Assembly (NCBI GenBank): GCA_903871875.1 | Contig: CAIQIR010000096.1 | Location: forward strand, 70,185 to 134,184 | Reading direction: 5' to 3' | DNA length: 64,000 bases | Origin: an uncultured Schlesneria sp. | Lineage (GTDB): Bacteria; Planctomycetota; Planctomycetia; Planctomycetales; Planctomycetaceae | In this document: one piece after another, positions 35,337 to 44,785 of the stretch | Layout: every line of letters starts with the position of its first letter | Position numbering within the stretch: position 1 is the stretch's first letter | Program-made: the position numbers and the translations under genes | Notes under the pieces: model-generated | What the model was told of the DNA's origin: nothing | Databases searched by the model: none | The model's input: only the letters and a program-made list of their open reading frames with translations

Positions 35337-36005
35337 GCCGTAATCCCATTCCGCCGTCGGATTCATGGAGGATGATGTCGTGCCGACCCTGACGTGACAC
35401 GTCGTACACAATGCGCTCGCGATGCGGAGCCCGCTCATTCTTTCTGTTTTCGAGCCGGCGACGGATCGGCGGGGTCATATCAATAAGGTCAAAATGGGTC
35501 AACGGCGATCTCGGCCCGTTCGTTGCCGTTTCTCCTGACCCCACGGGTACTTACCGTCGCATCGAGCAGCTCAGGTCGCCGTGATCCTGACGAAATATCT
35601 GGTCAGCCAGAAAAGTTGCTTGTTCAGCGGTGTTGCCGGGCGACGTACCTAGCGGGAGTTCTTTTCCTCGTACGAGAGTGTGCCCGACGAACATTCGAAG
35701 CATGAGCAAGAACGTCGGTCGCCGCAAATCACCGATTTGTGGGCGGCCACGACCAAGGATCAGTTCTCACTGCAAGTTCTCCCGATTTGTCACTCACGTG
35801 GTGGAGTTAGCCAAGGAACCGCTGCAATTGTCTGAACAGCGCTGCTTGAAAGCCGCCTGGAGTAGTGCGAATGGCGAAGTTCGCAACTGCAAAGTCATTC
35901 GCTGACACGATTCCGGTGCCGGACGGATCGGTGACGCAGCTTTTTAAGCAGCGGTTCTGAAGCCATTGCCCCGCGATCCCGGTCACGTCGTCAATTGGCG
36001 TCGAT
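35337..36005. other. Gene-poor gap in glycan region
   Basis: No gene is supported. A minus-strand frame ending near 35807 ('FAVANFAIRTTPGGFQAALF') and a plus-strand frame from 35702 ('VTHVVELAKEPLQLSEQR') look faintly protein-like but overlap each other antiparallel and match nothing I know. Gene relics are possible. Confidence 0.35.
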
Positions 36006-36815
36006 TTACGCGGCTTTCGATTCGCGGACATCACCGTGCGTGTCGGCCGCGTCCTGACGTGCTGCGTGATCGAAGGCGAGCTTTCTGATGACGAGATCCG
36101 CATCATCGCGTTCGGCGACGATCGCGTACACGGCACAGGAAATTTGTCGCACAATCGGTGTCCATTCCACCGCCGGCTCAAGGGCTTTCATTAGTTTGGC
36201 CAGACCGGTCGGGCAAAAGAAGGGCACGAAGCCGGCCCACTTTTTCCAGACGACCCGTCCGCCCTGAGATTTTACCCAGTGATTGATGCGAGTCGACGAG
36301 AAGGATTGTTCGTTGTGTTCCCGGTGATAGGGCGACAGTTTCTCAATGATTTTCAGGCCAGGGTTCCAGCCGTTCGGTTCGACAATCAACACGCGACGGG
36401 CCACTCGGAGGGCGTCGGCGATGGCCAGATCCGGGTGATCCATGTGATGCAGGACCCCGCGAAACTGGACGACATCAAACGAGTCGCGTTCGAAGGGCAG
36501 GTCCGATCCCGAGCAGACTTGGAAATTGACATCGCGATTGGGGGCTCGGGCGATGGCGGCGGAGATGGCTTTCGAGGAAAGATCGATGCCCGTGATCTGA
36601 CGGAGATTTCCACGTCGATACAGCTCGATCGTATATTCGCCATCACCACAACCGACGTCGAGTACTCGAAGTCCGGTCCAATCCATGGTTTCGATGGCCA
36701 AATCGATCAATCTCGCGTTGGCGGTCACGGCCGAATAGCGGGCTCCCGTCGAATACTGGTAAGTTCCATTCGCTTCGACATCGGCGTCAAAAGGCTGGTA
36801 TTCGCGGAGACTCAT
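36006..36815 (-). CDS. Class I SAM-dependent methyltransferase
   Basis: The 269-residue enzyme has an intact SAM-binding motif I 'LRVLDVGCGDGEYTIELYRR', the acidic motif II in 'QITGIDLSSKA', and 'DSFDVVQFRGVLHHMDHPDL' (motif IV region), i.e. a Methyltransf_11/25 fold. C-terminal residues are long and partly hydrophobic ('WKKWAGFVPFFCPTGLAKL'), as in enzymes acting on lipid-linked or quinone-like substrates. The acceptor is unknown; its place among glycosyltransferases suggests glycan or lipid methylation. The last ~25 residues ('RQDAADTHGDVRESKAA') are charged and probably disordered. It is transcribed towards glycosyltransferase paralogue 1, with a 669-bp gap between them. Confidence 0.88.
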   Translation of the reverse strand: MSLREYQPFDADVEANGTYQYSTGARYSAVTANARLIDLAIETMDWTGLRVLDVGCGDGEYTIELYRRGNLRQITGIDLSSKAISAAIARAPNRDVNFQVCSGSDLPFERDSFDVVQFRGVLHHMDHPDLAIADALRVARRVLIVEPNGWNPGLKIIEKLSPYHREHNEQSFSSTRINHWVKSQGGRVVWKKWAGFVPFFCPTGLAKLMKALEPAVEWTPIVRQISCAVYAIVAERDDADLVIRKLAFDHAARQDAADTHGDVRESKAA

Positions 36816-37296
36816 CGATTAACCCATCCCTTGGTAAAAAGAGTGTCGTCCCGATCCTTGGGAGGACTGACGATCGCCTTCGTCATGAGGTGCAGATCAT
36901 TTCGGTCTTGCCCCATTTGCGAGAGGAATCGTGTCTCAATCTGGTTGACCCGCCCGTCATCGGGGCGGGAGTCTAGGTCATCATGAAAATGGCCACAATA
37001 TCAGTCGAATCTGTGGCTTCTGGGTGTTGTTGGCGGCGGGGTTCGCGGGGCTCGATTTGTCTTGCGAGTTCCTCGCGCCATCGCGCTGTGGAATGGGAAA
37101 ATCGGCCAGCACGGGACGCCGCATTTCTGGATTGCCGCAAATTCCTGTCGCGGATACCATTGCGGACGTCATAACCGGTCGCTTGGACGCGCGGGTGGGG
37201 CACCGAAAGATGAGTGAAAAACGGCTGCGGACAAAGACCTGCCGTTGCCAATGAAATTGGGTGCACCAGCTGAGTTTTGAAACAGGATTTCGCGGG
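36816..37296. other. Divergent intergenic region with GC-rich hairpin
   Basis: The gap lies between the methyltransferase and the DUF2142 gene. A 7-bp stem CCCGCCC/GGGCGGG (36949-36969, loop GTCATCG) is the only clear structure. No gene is supported. Confidence 0.4.
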
Positions 37297-39636
37297 ATGG
37301 CACAAGTCAGTTCGAGTCCGGGGAATCCCGACCGCAACGACGCCCGCGATCCGCTGGTGCGTGTTGGTGGAATCCGCCTGCTCGCGTCTCCCGAATGGTT
37401 CTTTTTAGCGATCGCCATTCCGTTCGGAATGGCCCTGCTGATTCTCACACCGCCGATTCAATCGCCCGACGAAGATTTTCATCTGTTGCGGGCTTTTCAA
37501 CTTTCCGAAGGTCGAGTGATCGCGGAAAAACGAGGGGACGAGACCGGTGGGGAATTGCCCATTTCACTGGGGCAATTGATCGACCGATTTGCTCATCTTC
37601 CTTTTTACGAAGAACAGAAAACGAACGTTGCCGAAATTCGAGAGGCGTTTTCGATTCCGTTGAACGCGTCCGAACGGCAATTCATGGGTTTTTCCACGAT
37701 CGCACTTCAGCCGCCGCTGGGGCACGTGCCACAAGCGGTCGGTCTGTTACTTGGCCGACAAGTGACGCAGTCCGTCCTGGTTGGTCTGTACCTGGGGCGG
37801 TTTTTCAATCTACTGGCGTCGGTATTGATCGCCTTCTGGGCCATTCGGCGGACGCCGGTTTGCAAGTGGGGATTTGTCGGCCTGTCGCTGCTGCCGATGG
37901 CCTTGTTTCTGGCGGCATCGCTGTCTTCGGATGGGCTGACAAACGCGTTGACCAGCCTGTTTCTGGCCGAGATTCTTCGTGCGGCCTTTGGAGATTCCGA
38001 ACGCCTGACGACTCGAGATTTGAGCTGGTTGACCGTGCTGGGTGGTGTTGTCGGCGGTTTGATCAAACAGGCTTACTTTCCGCTGGCAATTTGCTTCCTG
38101 CTGATTCCCATTCGCAAACTGGGGTCAGCCCACCGGTATGGGATGGCGCTGGCCCTGGTTCTGGGAGTGACCTTCCTGGGTACGGCCGCCTGGGGGTTTG
38201 TCGTCAAAGATATCTACTCGCCCGCTCGTTTGACCCAGGGGATTAACGTCGAAGAACAAATGGAACTGATCCGTTCCGATCCCGGTTCGATGGTCAAAAC
38301 GCTGGGATGGACCGTCTTTTATCAGTTTCGCGCCAAGATCAAGCAACTCGTCGGGGTGCTCGGATGGGGCGATGTTCCGTTACCCTCGGCAGCACGAAAT
38401 TTGGACCTGATCTGCCTCGCGGGGTTGTTTCTTGTCGACTTCACGCCGCGTACGGCGCTGAAGAAGCGACAGGTGCTGATTGCCTTGGGAACGGTTTCGT
38501 TCATCAGTCTCTTGGTGCTGATCTTGTTGCATTTGACCTGGAACCCGGTGAGCTTCCCTTACGTTCGCTTTCAAGGCCGCTATTTCATTCCTGTCGCGCC
38601 CCTGTTGGGCATCTTGTTTTCGCAGCTGGCCGGCCGCGTGTCGCCGGTCGTCTTGCGCTGGCTGCAGCGCGTTCGCCCACTGAGCGTTGCCGGGCTTCCC
38701 TGTGTGTTGCTGGTGGCGATCTGGAGTCTTTATCAGCGGTACTATGTTGATTCACCGGATGAGATGGTCAAGCGACATGTCCGGTTTGCGATTGAGCGAA
38801 TGGAAATGGGGGAAAGTCTGGCCGAAGCCCGTGCCGGTTTGCGAGAATCGCTGCAATTAATCTCGGAACACGAACATCGCCTGAGACGTGTGAGTGAAAG
38901 TGAAAAGCAGCAGGTCGTTTGCCTGCTTGAGGCGCGTGATGCTCCTGATGCAATCCGCCGACTGACGGAATTGGGTTCCTCTTCGCGAAAAGGCGAAGCC
39001 CTGCTGTCATTGATGCTGGGGAAAATCCGGGCGGCTGATGGCGACTACACCGCCGCGCTGGCTTGCTTCGAAAAGGCGAATCAGCTGGTTCCGGGCAACG
39101 AGATGACGGCTTTCACGCTGTGGAATATGCGAGATTTCTCTCGCAAGATGCAGACAATTCAGCAAGCGGTGTGGCAACAGGCCCATCCGAATTCCATCGA
39201 ACTATGCAGCACGGCCGCTGGCGCCAGCCCGAGTGTGCTTCCGCCGCTTGAGTTTGCGGTGACGACGTTCGGTGGTGCGTTGAACGATGCGCCCGACATG
39301 GTCTGGCGCTGTCAGACTCCGAGCGGTGAAACGATCCGCTTCGATCAACCGGACTCGTCGAATTCCGATGTGCGGTCGACGGCGTTCTTCGCCTGCTCGA
39401 CGGCACCGATTCCCAGTTATTTCACGCCGACGATGGATAAGCCGTTTCCGACGGTGGTCGGCAAACGAGTCTTCGTCTTTCCGCCACCATTGAACGCCGT
39501 ACTGCTAAACGACGATCAGGTCTCGTGGTTCTACCAGCGTCGTCTAATCGATCTCGCGGATGATGAATTCAAGCGGGAAATGGCTTATCGCGAGGAACGT
39601 CAACTGACGTTTCCGCTGAGTGCCTTACCCGATTGA
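37297..39636 (+). CDS. DUF2142 membrane protein with TPR-like C-terminus
   Basis: A 779-residue protein. The start at 37297 has AGGA 9 bases upstream; a GTG at 37261 is in frame. After a first helix ('WFFLAIAIPFGMALLI'), 'TPPIQSPDEDFHLLRAFQLS' is the acidic first-loop signature of DUF2142, a GT-C-like family of predicted polyprenyl-sugar glycosyltransferases found in capsule and teichoic-type loci. About ten transmembrane helices follow to residue ~490. Then comes a cytoplasmic or periplasmic helical section with a tetratricopeptide-like repeat ('KIRAADGDYTAALACFEKAN') and a beta-rich end. The TPR-bearing extension is unusual for the family and could recruit a partner. It stands alone between divergent glycan genes. 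Confidence 0.78.
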   Translation: MAQVSSSPGNPDRNDARDPLVRVGGIRLLASPEWFFLAIAIPFGMALLILTPPIQSPDEDFHLLRAFQLSEGRVIAEKRGDETGGELPISLGQLIDRFAHLPFYEEQKTNVAEIREAFSIPLNASERQFMGFSTIALQPPLGHVPQAVGLLLGRQVTQSVLVGLYLGRFFNLLASVLIAFWAIRRTPVCKWGFVGLSLLPMALFLAASLSSDGLTNALTSLFLAEILRAAFGDSERLTTRDLSWLTVLGGVVGGLIKQAYFPLAICFLLIPIRKLGSAHRYGMALALVLGVTFLGTAAWGFVVKDIYSPARLTQGINVEEQMELIRSDPGSMVKTLGWTVFYQFRAKIKQLVGVLGWGDVPLPSAARNLDLICLAGLFLVDFTPRTALKKRQVLIALGTVSFISLLVLILLHLTWNPVSFPYVRFQGRYFIPVAPLLGILFSQLAGRVSPVVLRWLQRVRPLSVAGLPCVLLVAIWSLYQRYYVDSPDEMVKRHVRFAIERMEMGESLAEARAGLRESLQLISEHEHRLRRVSESEKQQVVCLLEARDAPDAIRRLTELGSSSRKGEALLSLMLGKIRAADGDYTAALACFEKANQLVPGNEMTAFTLWNMRDFSRKMQTIQQAVWQQAHPNSIELCSTAAGASPSVLPPLEFAVTTFGGALNDAPDMVWRCQTPSGETIRFDQPDSSNSDVRSTAFFACSTAPIPSYFTPTMDKPFPTVVGKRVFVFPPPLNAVLLNDDQVSWFYQRRLIDLADDEFKREMAYREERQLTFPLSALPD

Positions 39637-39870
39637 TTGTCAAGTTGAGTTGGCAATTGTTAACCAACGTCTGCGATCCGGAAAATTCCGTCCATTCCTG
39701 GCAGGGCTTGGGGGACTTGGACCAGCGCGTCACTGAATCCTGTTCGCCGGTCAGGCTCTCTTGACGTCAGGGCACCGGTTTTTGAGGTGGCTGCGGATCG
39801 GTGAACGGACCGTAATGTTGGTCAGTCGACTGTTGTCGCGGTCGGGGCAATGGCCTCCATGACTCGCCGC

Positions 39871-41640
39871 TCATCTCAACTGGCGAGGCGGATTCACCAA
39901 GGTCGCCGCTGTTTCGAAATTGGCGGGTTCCACGACAAATACGGGAGGATCCTCGCAGGGATTGACCATGCGCGGCCGCTTGAGCGTCCGTGCATCCACG
40001 TTGACGCCCATCGATTGCATGCGAGCGATCGCCGTCTGTTGCCAGGAGGTCAGGTAGGCCGCTTCGCTCCAGCCATACTTGGGATCGGGAGCACCGGCAA
40101 GCGTTAGCGGTTCGCGTCCCGGTGGCAACAAGTTCAGCGGGCCGACCCACCACACCTTGCCGCCTTTTGCCAGGGTTTCTTCGATTTTCTTCAGCTCTTC
40201 CTGAATGCCATCGGCTGTCGGCAGCGGCATCACCCGCTCTTTCTGTTCCTGATAAGCCAGATGGTGATCGATGTGATCGACGTTGGGCAGATTGGTCCAA
40301 GCGGCCGGCCCGTCATAGTACCGACCGAACGAAATCCCCACATACCAGGGTGTCACGACCACCAGGTCGTCAGGGCCGACCACTTCGCTTAAATCGCGGG
40401 CAATCAAATCGATCGTCGTCAAACGATAGCACACGCGGGGAATCACTTCGTAAAGAATGGCGGCGCTGGAAAACAGGATCAACCCCATCAACAGCATTTC
40501 CTGTTGCGGCTTGCCGATGGTGAACTTGGTGATCAGCTGTTCTGGCGTTTCCAGGCTGAAGATCAGTGAATCACGTCGAGGCTGTTGTCGGAACCACAAG
40601 CCCATGGAAAGTTCGGTGGTCACGGCAAGCAGAGTCATCCAGGGGAGGTGGTACCAGGGCGCGGTTTGCACACCCAAAAAGTACATGTAGAACCAGAAGC
40701 CGGTCGTTCCGACCCAGAAGAAGGGTACCAGGAAGGTGACCAGGTCCTGATCTTCCCGTGTTTGCTCGGGCCGCTTGGCAGGCCAGAAGAACAGTCGTTG
40801 CAGCAGCCCGGTAAAACCGATCAGGCCGATCGCCGCCCATAGTAAACCGCGTGTATAACCACCCCATTTGTAGGTCTGTCGGAAGATCTTCACCGGCAAA
40901 GATCGTGGTACCGGATCATGGACGATGTTGATCACCTTGGAAAGTCGGGGAAAGACGAACAATGCGTAGGGAACCATACTGGTCGCGGCCAGCATTCCGA
41001 TCAGACCGAAGCCGATACAGACGGCAAAACGGCCGCGACGGACAGCCACGACACCGCAGGCCACAAAGGTCGCGAACAGTAAAAAGCAATTGGTGAAGGA
41101 CGACTGAACCGCGAACAGCGCGGTTACGATCAAAGCCATCCAGCGCCAGACAGTTGGCTTTTGCAACGCTCGCCACGATACGCCCAGCAAGATCAAAAAG
41201 GCGAAAATACCCAGTCCGTAACCACGAACTTCTCCGCCGTAAACGATCAGGCTGGGATCCAGTCCCATCAGGACCATCATCCACCAGGGGAATTGCACTC
41301 CGAACTGTCGTGCCGACCACCACATGGCCGGAATGGTTGCCAGACCGATCAGCATCCCCAGCACTCGTACGGAAGCATCGGTACTGCCGAAGACGGCGAT
41401 CCAACTTCGCAGCAATGATTGCCAACAGGCCGGGATCGAATCGTTCGTCAGCACGAAAAAGAGATCATCCGCTGGCAAGGTGGCCATGTTCACACTGTGA
41501 ACCTCATCGCGCCACAGGCCTCCTGCTGAAGAGTAAGCAAGCAGCCGAGGGACGATCAGCGCGGTCAAAATCAGAATCCGTGGCACCCATTTCTTCAGGC
41601 GTTCTTGAGAGCAAAGCGGGGCGGCTACTGATTCAACCAT
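39871..41640 (-). CDS. Multi-pass membrane glycosyltransferase (GT-C type), paralogue 2
   Basis: The 589-residue protein starts at 41640, with a strong GGAGG 8 bases upstream; the frame extends to 41730 without such a site. It shares the 'GGLWRDEVHSVNMATLPADD' signature, 'VFGSTDASVRVLGMLIGLAT', 'GGEVRGYGLG' and the soluble tail 'GKVWWVGPLNLLPPGREPL' with the protein at 33633-35336; the two are clear duplicates. About ten transmembrane helices precede the tail. An insert of about 25 residues before the last transmembrane helices ('LIFSLETPEQLITKFTIGKP') distinguishes it from paralogue 1. It probably transfers a sugar from a polyprenyl carrier; donor and acceptor are unknown. The 234-bp gap to the DUF2142 gene holds nothing recognised. 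Confidence 0.82.
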   Translation of the reverse strand: MVESVAAPLCSQERLKKWVPRILILTALIVPRLLAYSSAGGLWRDEVHSVNMATLPADDLFFVLTNDSIPACWQSLLRSWIAVFGSTDASVRVLGMLIGLATIPAMWWSARQFGVQFPWWMMVLMGLDPSLIVYGGEVRGYGLGIFAFLILLGVSWRALQKPTVWRWMALIVTALFAVQSSFTNCFLLFATFVACGVVAVRRGRFAVCIGFGLIGMLAATSMVPYALFVFPRLSKVINIVHDPVPRSLPVKIFRQTYKWGGYTRGLLWAAIGLIGFTGLLQRLFFWPAKRPEQTREDQDLVTFLVPFFWVGTTGFWFYMYFLGVQTAPWYHLPWMTLLAVTTELSMGLWFRQQPRRDSLIFSLETPEQLITKFTIGKPQQEMLLMGLILFSSAAILYEVIPRVCYRLTTIDLIARDLSEVVGPDDLVVVTPWYVGISFGRYYDGPAAWTNLPNVDHIDHHLAYQEQKERVMPLPTADGIQEELKKIEETLAKGGKVWWVGPLNLLPPGREPLTLAGAPDPKYGWSEAAYLTSWQQTAIARMQSMGVNVDARTLKRPRMVNPCEDPPVFVVEPANFETAATLVNPPRQLR

Positions 41641-42329
41641 ACTGATTCCTCCCTGTATGTCCGTTGCGAAGGGACGGGGCACCAACGCTGCGGACGTGTC
41701 AGTCATCCATGACCTGAAGCGATCTCTCAAAGACGTTGCGGGAATCTCACGCCAAGGCTCAGCACCGTCACCGAGACCTTTCGATCTTCATTTCCCAGCT
41801 CGCTGATCTTGAGAAAGATGCCGAGGCGAGTGTGACGATTGCCGTTCATTTCTCTGGCAATTCGATACATGCTTCGCGTCTTGATCGACCGCTTCGGACC
41901 GGCAGATTATGCCAGAACGTTTTTTGGGGCAAGACGGGAATTTGAGGGTGAAACATCAACGAACGTTGTTCGGAAACGTCGGCGAGATCGACCGTTTCGA
42001 ACTGCCCGATAAACAGTATACGGAGGTGTAGTAAGTGGCCTGCAAGGTTACCTGAACTCACCGCTGCCATGTTGTCGGTTGAGTCATTCCATTCGACAAA
42101 ACGTCGCCAAAATTCGACTTGACGCAAATTGAATTTTCATCGAGTCTGCGGCCGAGTCTGCGGCACTGGGGGCCTTGCCGTGGGTGGTTCCGATCCGCGA
42201 GCGCGCGAAGGATCCCAGTGACACCGTCATGCAACCGTTGCCAGCGATTTCGTTGATTAACTGCTGCCTTGATGTCTGACAAAGATTCAGCCGACTGCTG
42301 TTTGCGACTAAAGGGGGGGGGCTGCAGAG
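41641..42329. other. Divergent intergenic region with G9 tract
   Basis: The 689-bp gap lies between glycosyltransferase paralogue 2 and the GT2 gene. It holds a tandem 12-mer CGAGTCTGCGGC repeated near 42138-42161, and a homopolymer of nine G (42313-42321) eight bases before the GT2 start codon, exactly where a Shine-Dalgarno is expected. No gene is supported. Confidence 0.5.
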
Positions 42330-43457
42330 ATGCATCACGTGCATTCATCACATTCGAACAAAATGTCGAGGCGTCGGCCGAGTGTGGCTCGCGTGTCGTT
42401 TGTCGTACCAGTCTACCGCGGCGCACCTTTCTTGCGTGAACTGGTGCAAGCGTTCGAAAAGGTTCGCAACGAGTGGGAAACCGAATCGGCGCCGATGGCT
42501 CTCGCGGAAGTCATTTTCGTGGATGATGCTTCCAAGGACGATTCGTTTTCGATCCTCGAGGAATTGCAAGCACAGCATTCTTGGGTGCGCGTGCTGCAGC
42601 TTTCTCGAAACTTCGGTCAACATCCGGCAACGGTGGCGGGAATTCTTCATACCAGCGGCGACTGGGTTTGTACTCTTGACGAAGACCTTCAGCATCCGCC
42701 CGAATGTGTGTCGGAATTGTTGGCCGCGGCCGTGAAAGACTCGTGCGATGTCGTCTATGCCAAACCGATTTCTCAAGTGCATGAATCACCCTGGCGTGAC
42801 ATGGGTTCGCAGCTGTTTAAAGCTCTCAACAGCCGTCTGGCCGGTAATGCTCACGTCAAAGACTTCAACAGTTTTCGGCTGATGCGCGGCAGTGTCGCTC
42901 GTGCGGCGGCGTCTGTGTCGTCAGCGGAAACCTATTACGATGTCGCGCTATGTTGGTTTACGAACCGCATCGGCAGCCATCCGCTGGTGCTGAAAGATCG
43001 GCGGTTTATTGAGCGACGCCAGAGCGGATACAACCTTTTCGGATTGCTCTGCCACGCTCGACGTATGCTGGTGTCGTCGAAAATCGACGTGCTGCGGCTA
43101 GGGGCGGTCGTGGGAGGCCTGGCTCTGGTCAGTGCCTTTGTAATGGGCGTTCGAGTGTTGGTGTGCAAGCTGTTCTTTCCTGGCGTGATTCCGGTTCAGG
43201 GATGGGCTTCGCTGAGTCTGATGGTGCTGTTCTTCGGTGGGCTGACGACGTCCATGATGGGGATTGCACTCGAATACATCATGATTATCCTGATGAAGAC
43301 GCAGGGACAGCCGACCTTTCTGGTGATTGACCGCAGCCAGGATCGATTACTCAGGCCCTGGTTCGAACGACTCGGTGGTGGTGCGTCATCGGCAACGGAA
43401 TGGCAGGAATCAGAGGAGTTGGTCACGGAGTGGTTTGAACCGCGGAGTGCGGCATGA
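42330..43457 (+). CDS. Family 2 glycosyltransferase with two membrane helices
   Basis: The 375-residue enzyme has a cytoplasmic GT-A domain: 'VSFVVPVYRGAPFLRELV', 'VIFVDDASKDDSF' and 'GDWVCTLDEDLQHPPE' (the D-x-D-type metal site), then 'RFIERRQSGYNLFGL'. Two transmembrane helices at the C-terminal end ('LGAVVGGLALVSAFVMGV', 'LMVLFFGGLTTSMMGIALEY') match the GtrB/ArnC/DPM1-like branch, which loads a sugar on undecaprenyl phosphate. Such a product would be the donor for the GT-C enzymes nearby. The start at 42330 sits 8 bases after a G9 tract; ATG 42363 is the alternative. Its stop overlaps the next gene by 4 bp (ATGA), so the two are coupled. Confidence 0.88.
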   Translation: MHHVHSSHSNKMSRRRPSVARVSFVVPVYRGAPFLRELVQAFEKVRNEWETESAPMALAEVIFVDDASKDDSFSILEELQAQHSWVRVLQLSRNFGQHPATVAGILHTSGDWVCTLDEDLQHPPECVSELLAAAVKDSCDVVYAKPISQVHESPWRDMGSQLFKALNSRLAGNAHVKDFNSFRLMRGSVARAAASVSSAETYYDVALCWFTNRIGSHPLVLKDRRFIERRQSGYNLFGLLCHARRMLVSSKIDVLRLGAVVGGLALVSAFVMGVRVLVCKLFFPGVIPVQGWASLSLMVLFFGGLTTSMMGIALEYIMIILMKTQGQPTFLVIDRSQDRLLRPWFERLGGGASSATEWQESEELVTEWFEPRSAA

Positions 43458-44434
43458 TTCTGTTAACACCTGAGCAACCGGCGGAAGCGAGCAATCGCCC
43501 TGCAGCTGTGATGTTGTTTGGTGCGGGCCTGGTCGGTTCGGCCATTTCGACCACGATGCAGAAATCGGCCACGCTCGCGGCCACGACGCTGCCGCTCGAT
43601 TGGCACCGCGCGGATTTGTTTCCCGAGCAACTCGCATTAATCGAGACCCGATTTAGGGACGTGATGGCTCAGGCGACTGAGTCATCTGGATCCGAGCGGG
43701 CCGTGCAGATTGTTTGGAGTGCCGGTCAGGCCGGATTCTTTTCCACGGATGATCAGGTTGCTCGCGAACTGGAACTGTACGAAGAGGTGCTGCATTTCAT
43801 CGAACGGATGGCCTGCCGCTATCCGACGGCATCCTTCACCATGGTTTTGATCAGTTCGGCTGGCGGCTTGTTTGAAGGACAAAAAGGCGTGGGTGCCGGT
43901 TGTGTGCCGATGCCGACTCGTCCCTACAGTCGGCTCAAATTGCAGCAAGAACAGCTCTTGCTGAACAGCACGGCTCCGCTGAGTAAAAAAGTCTATCGCC
44001 TGACTTCCGTCTATGGATACATTCGTAGTCGTCAGCGCCGAGGGTTGATTCCCACGCTGGTGGCCAATGGCATGTGTCAGCGACCCAGTCAGATCACCGG
44101 GTACGCGACGACCATGCGAGACTACGTCTGGGTCGACGATGTCGCCGAATATATCTCGCGAACGTTGCTGGAAGAAGATTTCTCGCCTGAGGATGTAGTG
44201 GCGATTCTGGGTTCCGGAAAGCCGTCCTCGATTCTCGAGATCCAGCAGATTGTGGAAAAGACCATCTGCCGACCCTTGTATCTGCATTTCTCGCCCGATG
44301 TCGCGAACGGTACGACGATGTCGTTCGACGCCGGAGCTTTGCCCAAGAATTGGCGCCCCAGCGAACTTTCGACCAACGTTCGCAAGATCGCCGTCGACGC
44401 GATGTCTCGTCAAACGGTCTTCACCGACGTGTGA
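43454..44434 (+). CDS. NAD-dependent epimerase/dehydratase-like protein
   Basis: A 326-residue extended short-chain dehydrogenase. The N-terminal 'AVMLFGAGLVGSAISTTMQ' is a modified Rossmann loop (G-x-G-x-x-G). 'MVLISSAGGLFEG' followed by 'RPYSRLKLQQEQLL' gives the Ser and the Y-x3-K catalytic pair. 'TTMRDYVWVDDVAEYISRTL' is the conserved sugar-nucleotide-epimerase segment. It probably modifies a nucleotide-sugar for the GT2 encoded just before it, with which it overlaps by 4 bp. The glycine loop is preceded by 18 residues not needed for the fold, and overall conservation is weaker than in GalE/RfbB, so the reaction is left open. Confidence 0.8.
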   Translation: MILLTPEQPAEASNRPAAVMLFGAGLVGSAISTTMQKSATLAATTLPLDWHRADLFPEQLALIETRFRDVMAQATESSGSERAVQIVWSAGQAGFFSTDDQVARELELYEEVLHFIERMACRYPTASFTMVLISSAGGLFEGQKGVGAGCVPMPTRPYSRLKLQQEQLLLNSTAPLSKKVYRLTSVYGYIRSRQRRGLIPTLVANGMCQRPSQITGYATTMRDYVWVDDVAEYISRTLLEEDFSPEDVVAILGSGKPSSILEIQQIVEKTICRPLYLHFSPDVANGTTMSFDAGALPKNWRPSELSTNVRKIAVDAMSRQTVFTDV

Positions 44435-44785
44435 AAGACCGGTCTCTTTCCAGTCCCCCGCGGTGTCCAGGAAAAAGTGTCCAAGTTCCGGGCGCGACGA
44501 ACGCTAATCCAATGGTTGACGTGTGATCGCGGATCGGAACGGTCATTGGATCACGCGGTGCCTCCACGCGATCATTGATAAATTCGATTGCGCAAGATTC
44601 ATCCGGTCCAATTGGGATCGAACTTCCGTTGATGTTCTGAGAATTTGTCGTCGGCCGACTCGATTCGATCGCCTCGAAAAAAATCCTTGCTGGATGGGCA
44701 TCGGGCGAATAGAAAAGCGGTGGTCAATCACGTATGGTCCATGTCGGAAATTATGGTTACGAAATCGAACGGACGAGAATCACTC
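44435..44785. other. Intergenic gap before isochorismatase-like gene
   Basis: No gene is supported. GTGTCCAGGAAAAAGTGTCC (near 44463-44482) shows a short GTGTCC direct repeat. A longer upstream frame of the next gene runs through here without conservation. Confidence 0.4.

Noticed and set aside
35807-36181. 124-codon minus-strand frame beside the methyltransferase
   Set aside because: Mostly antisense or out of frame to the methyltransferase; only its last ~40 codons look protein-like and they lack a start.
39767-40300. 177-codon minus-strand frame at the 3' end of glycosyltransferase paralogue 2
   Set aside because: Same-strand out-of-frame shadow of a conserved coding region.
42138-42161. 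Tandem 12-mer CGAGTCTGCGGC as a possible regulatory array
   Set aside because: Only two copies, with no relation to a promoter; recorded under the gap entry only.
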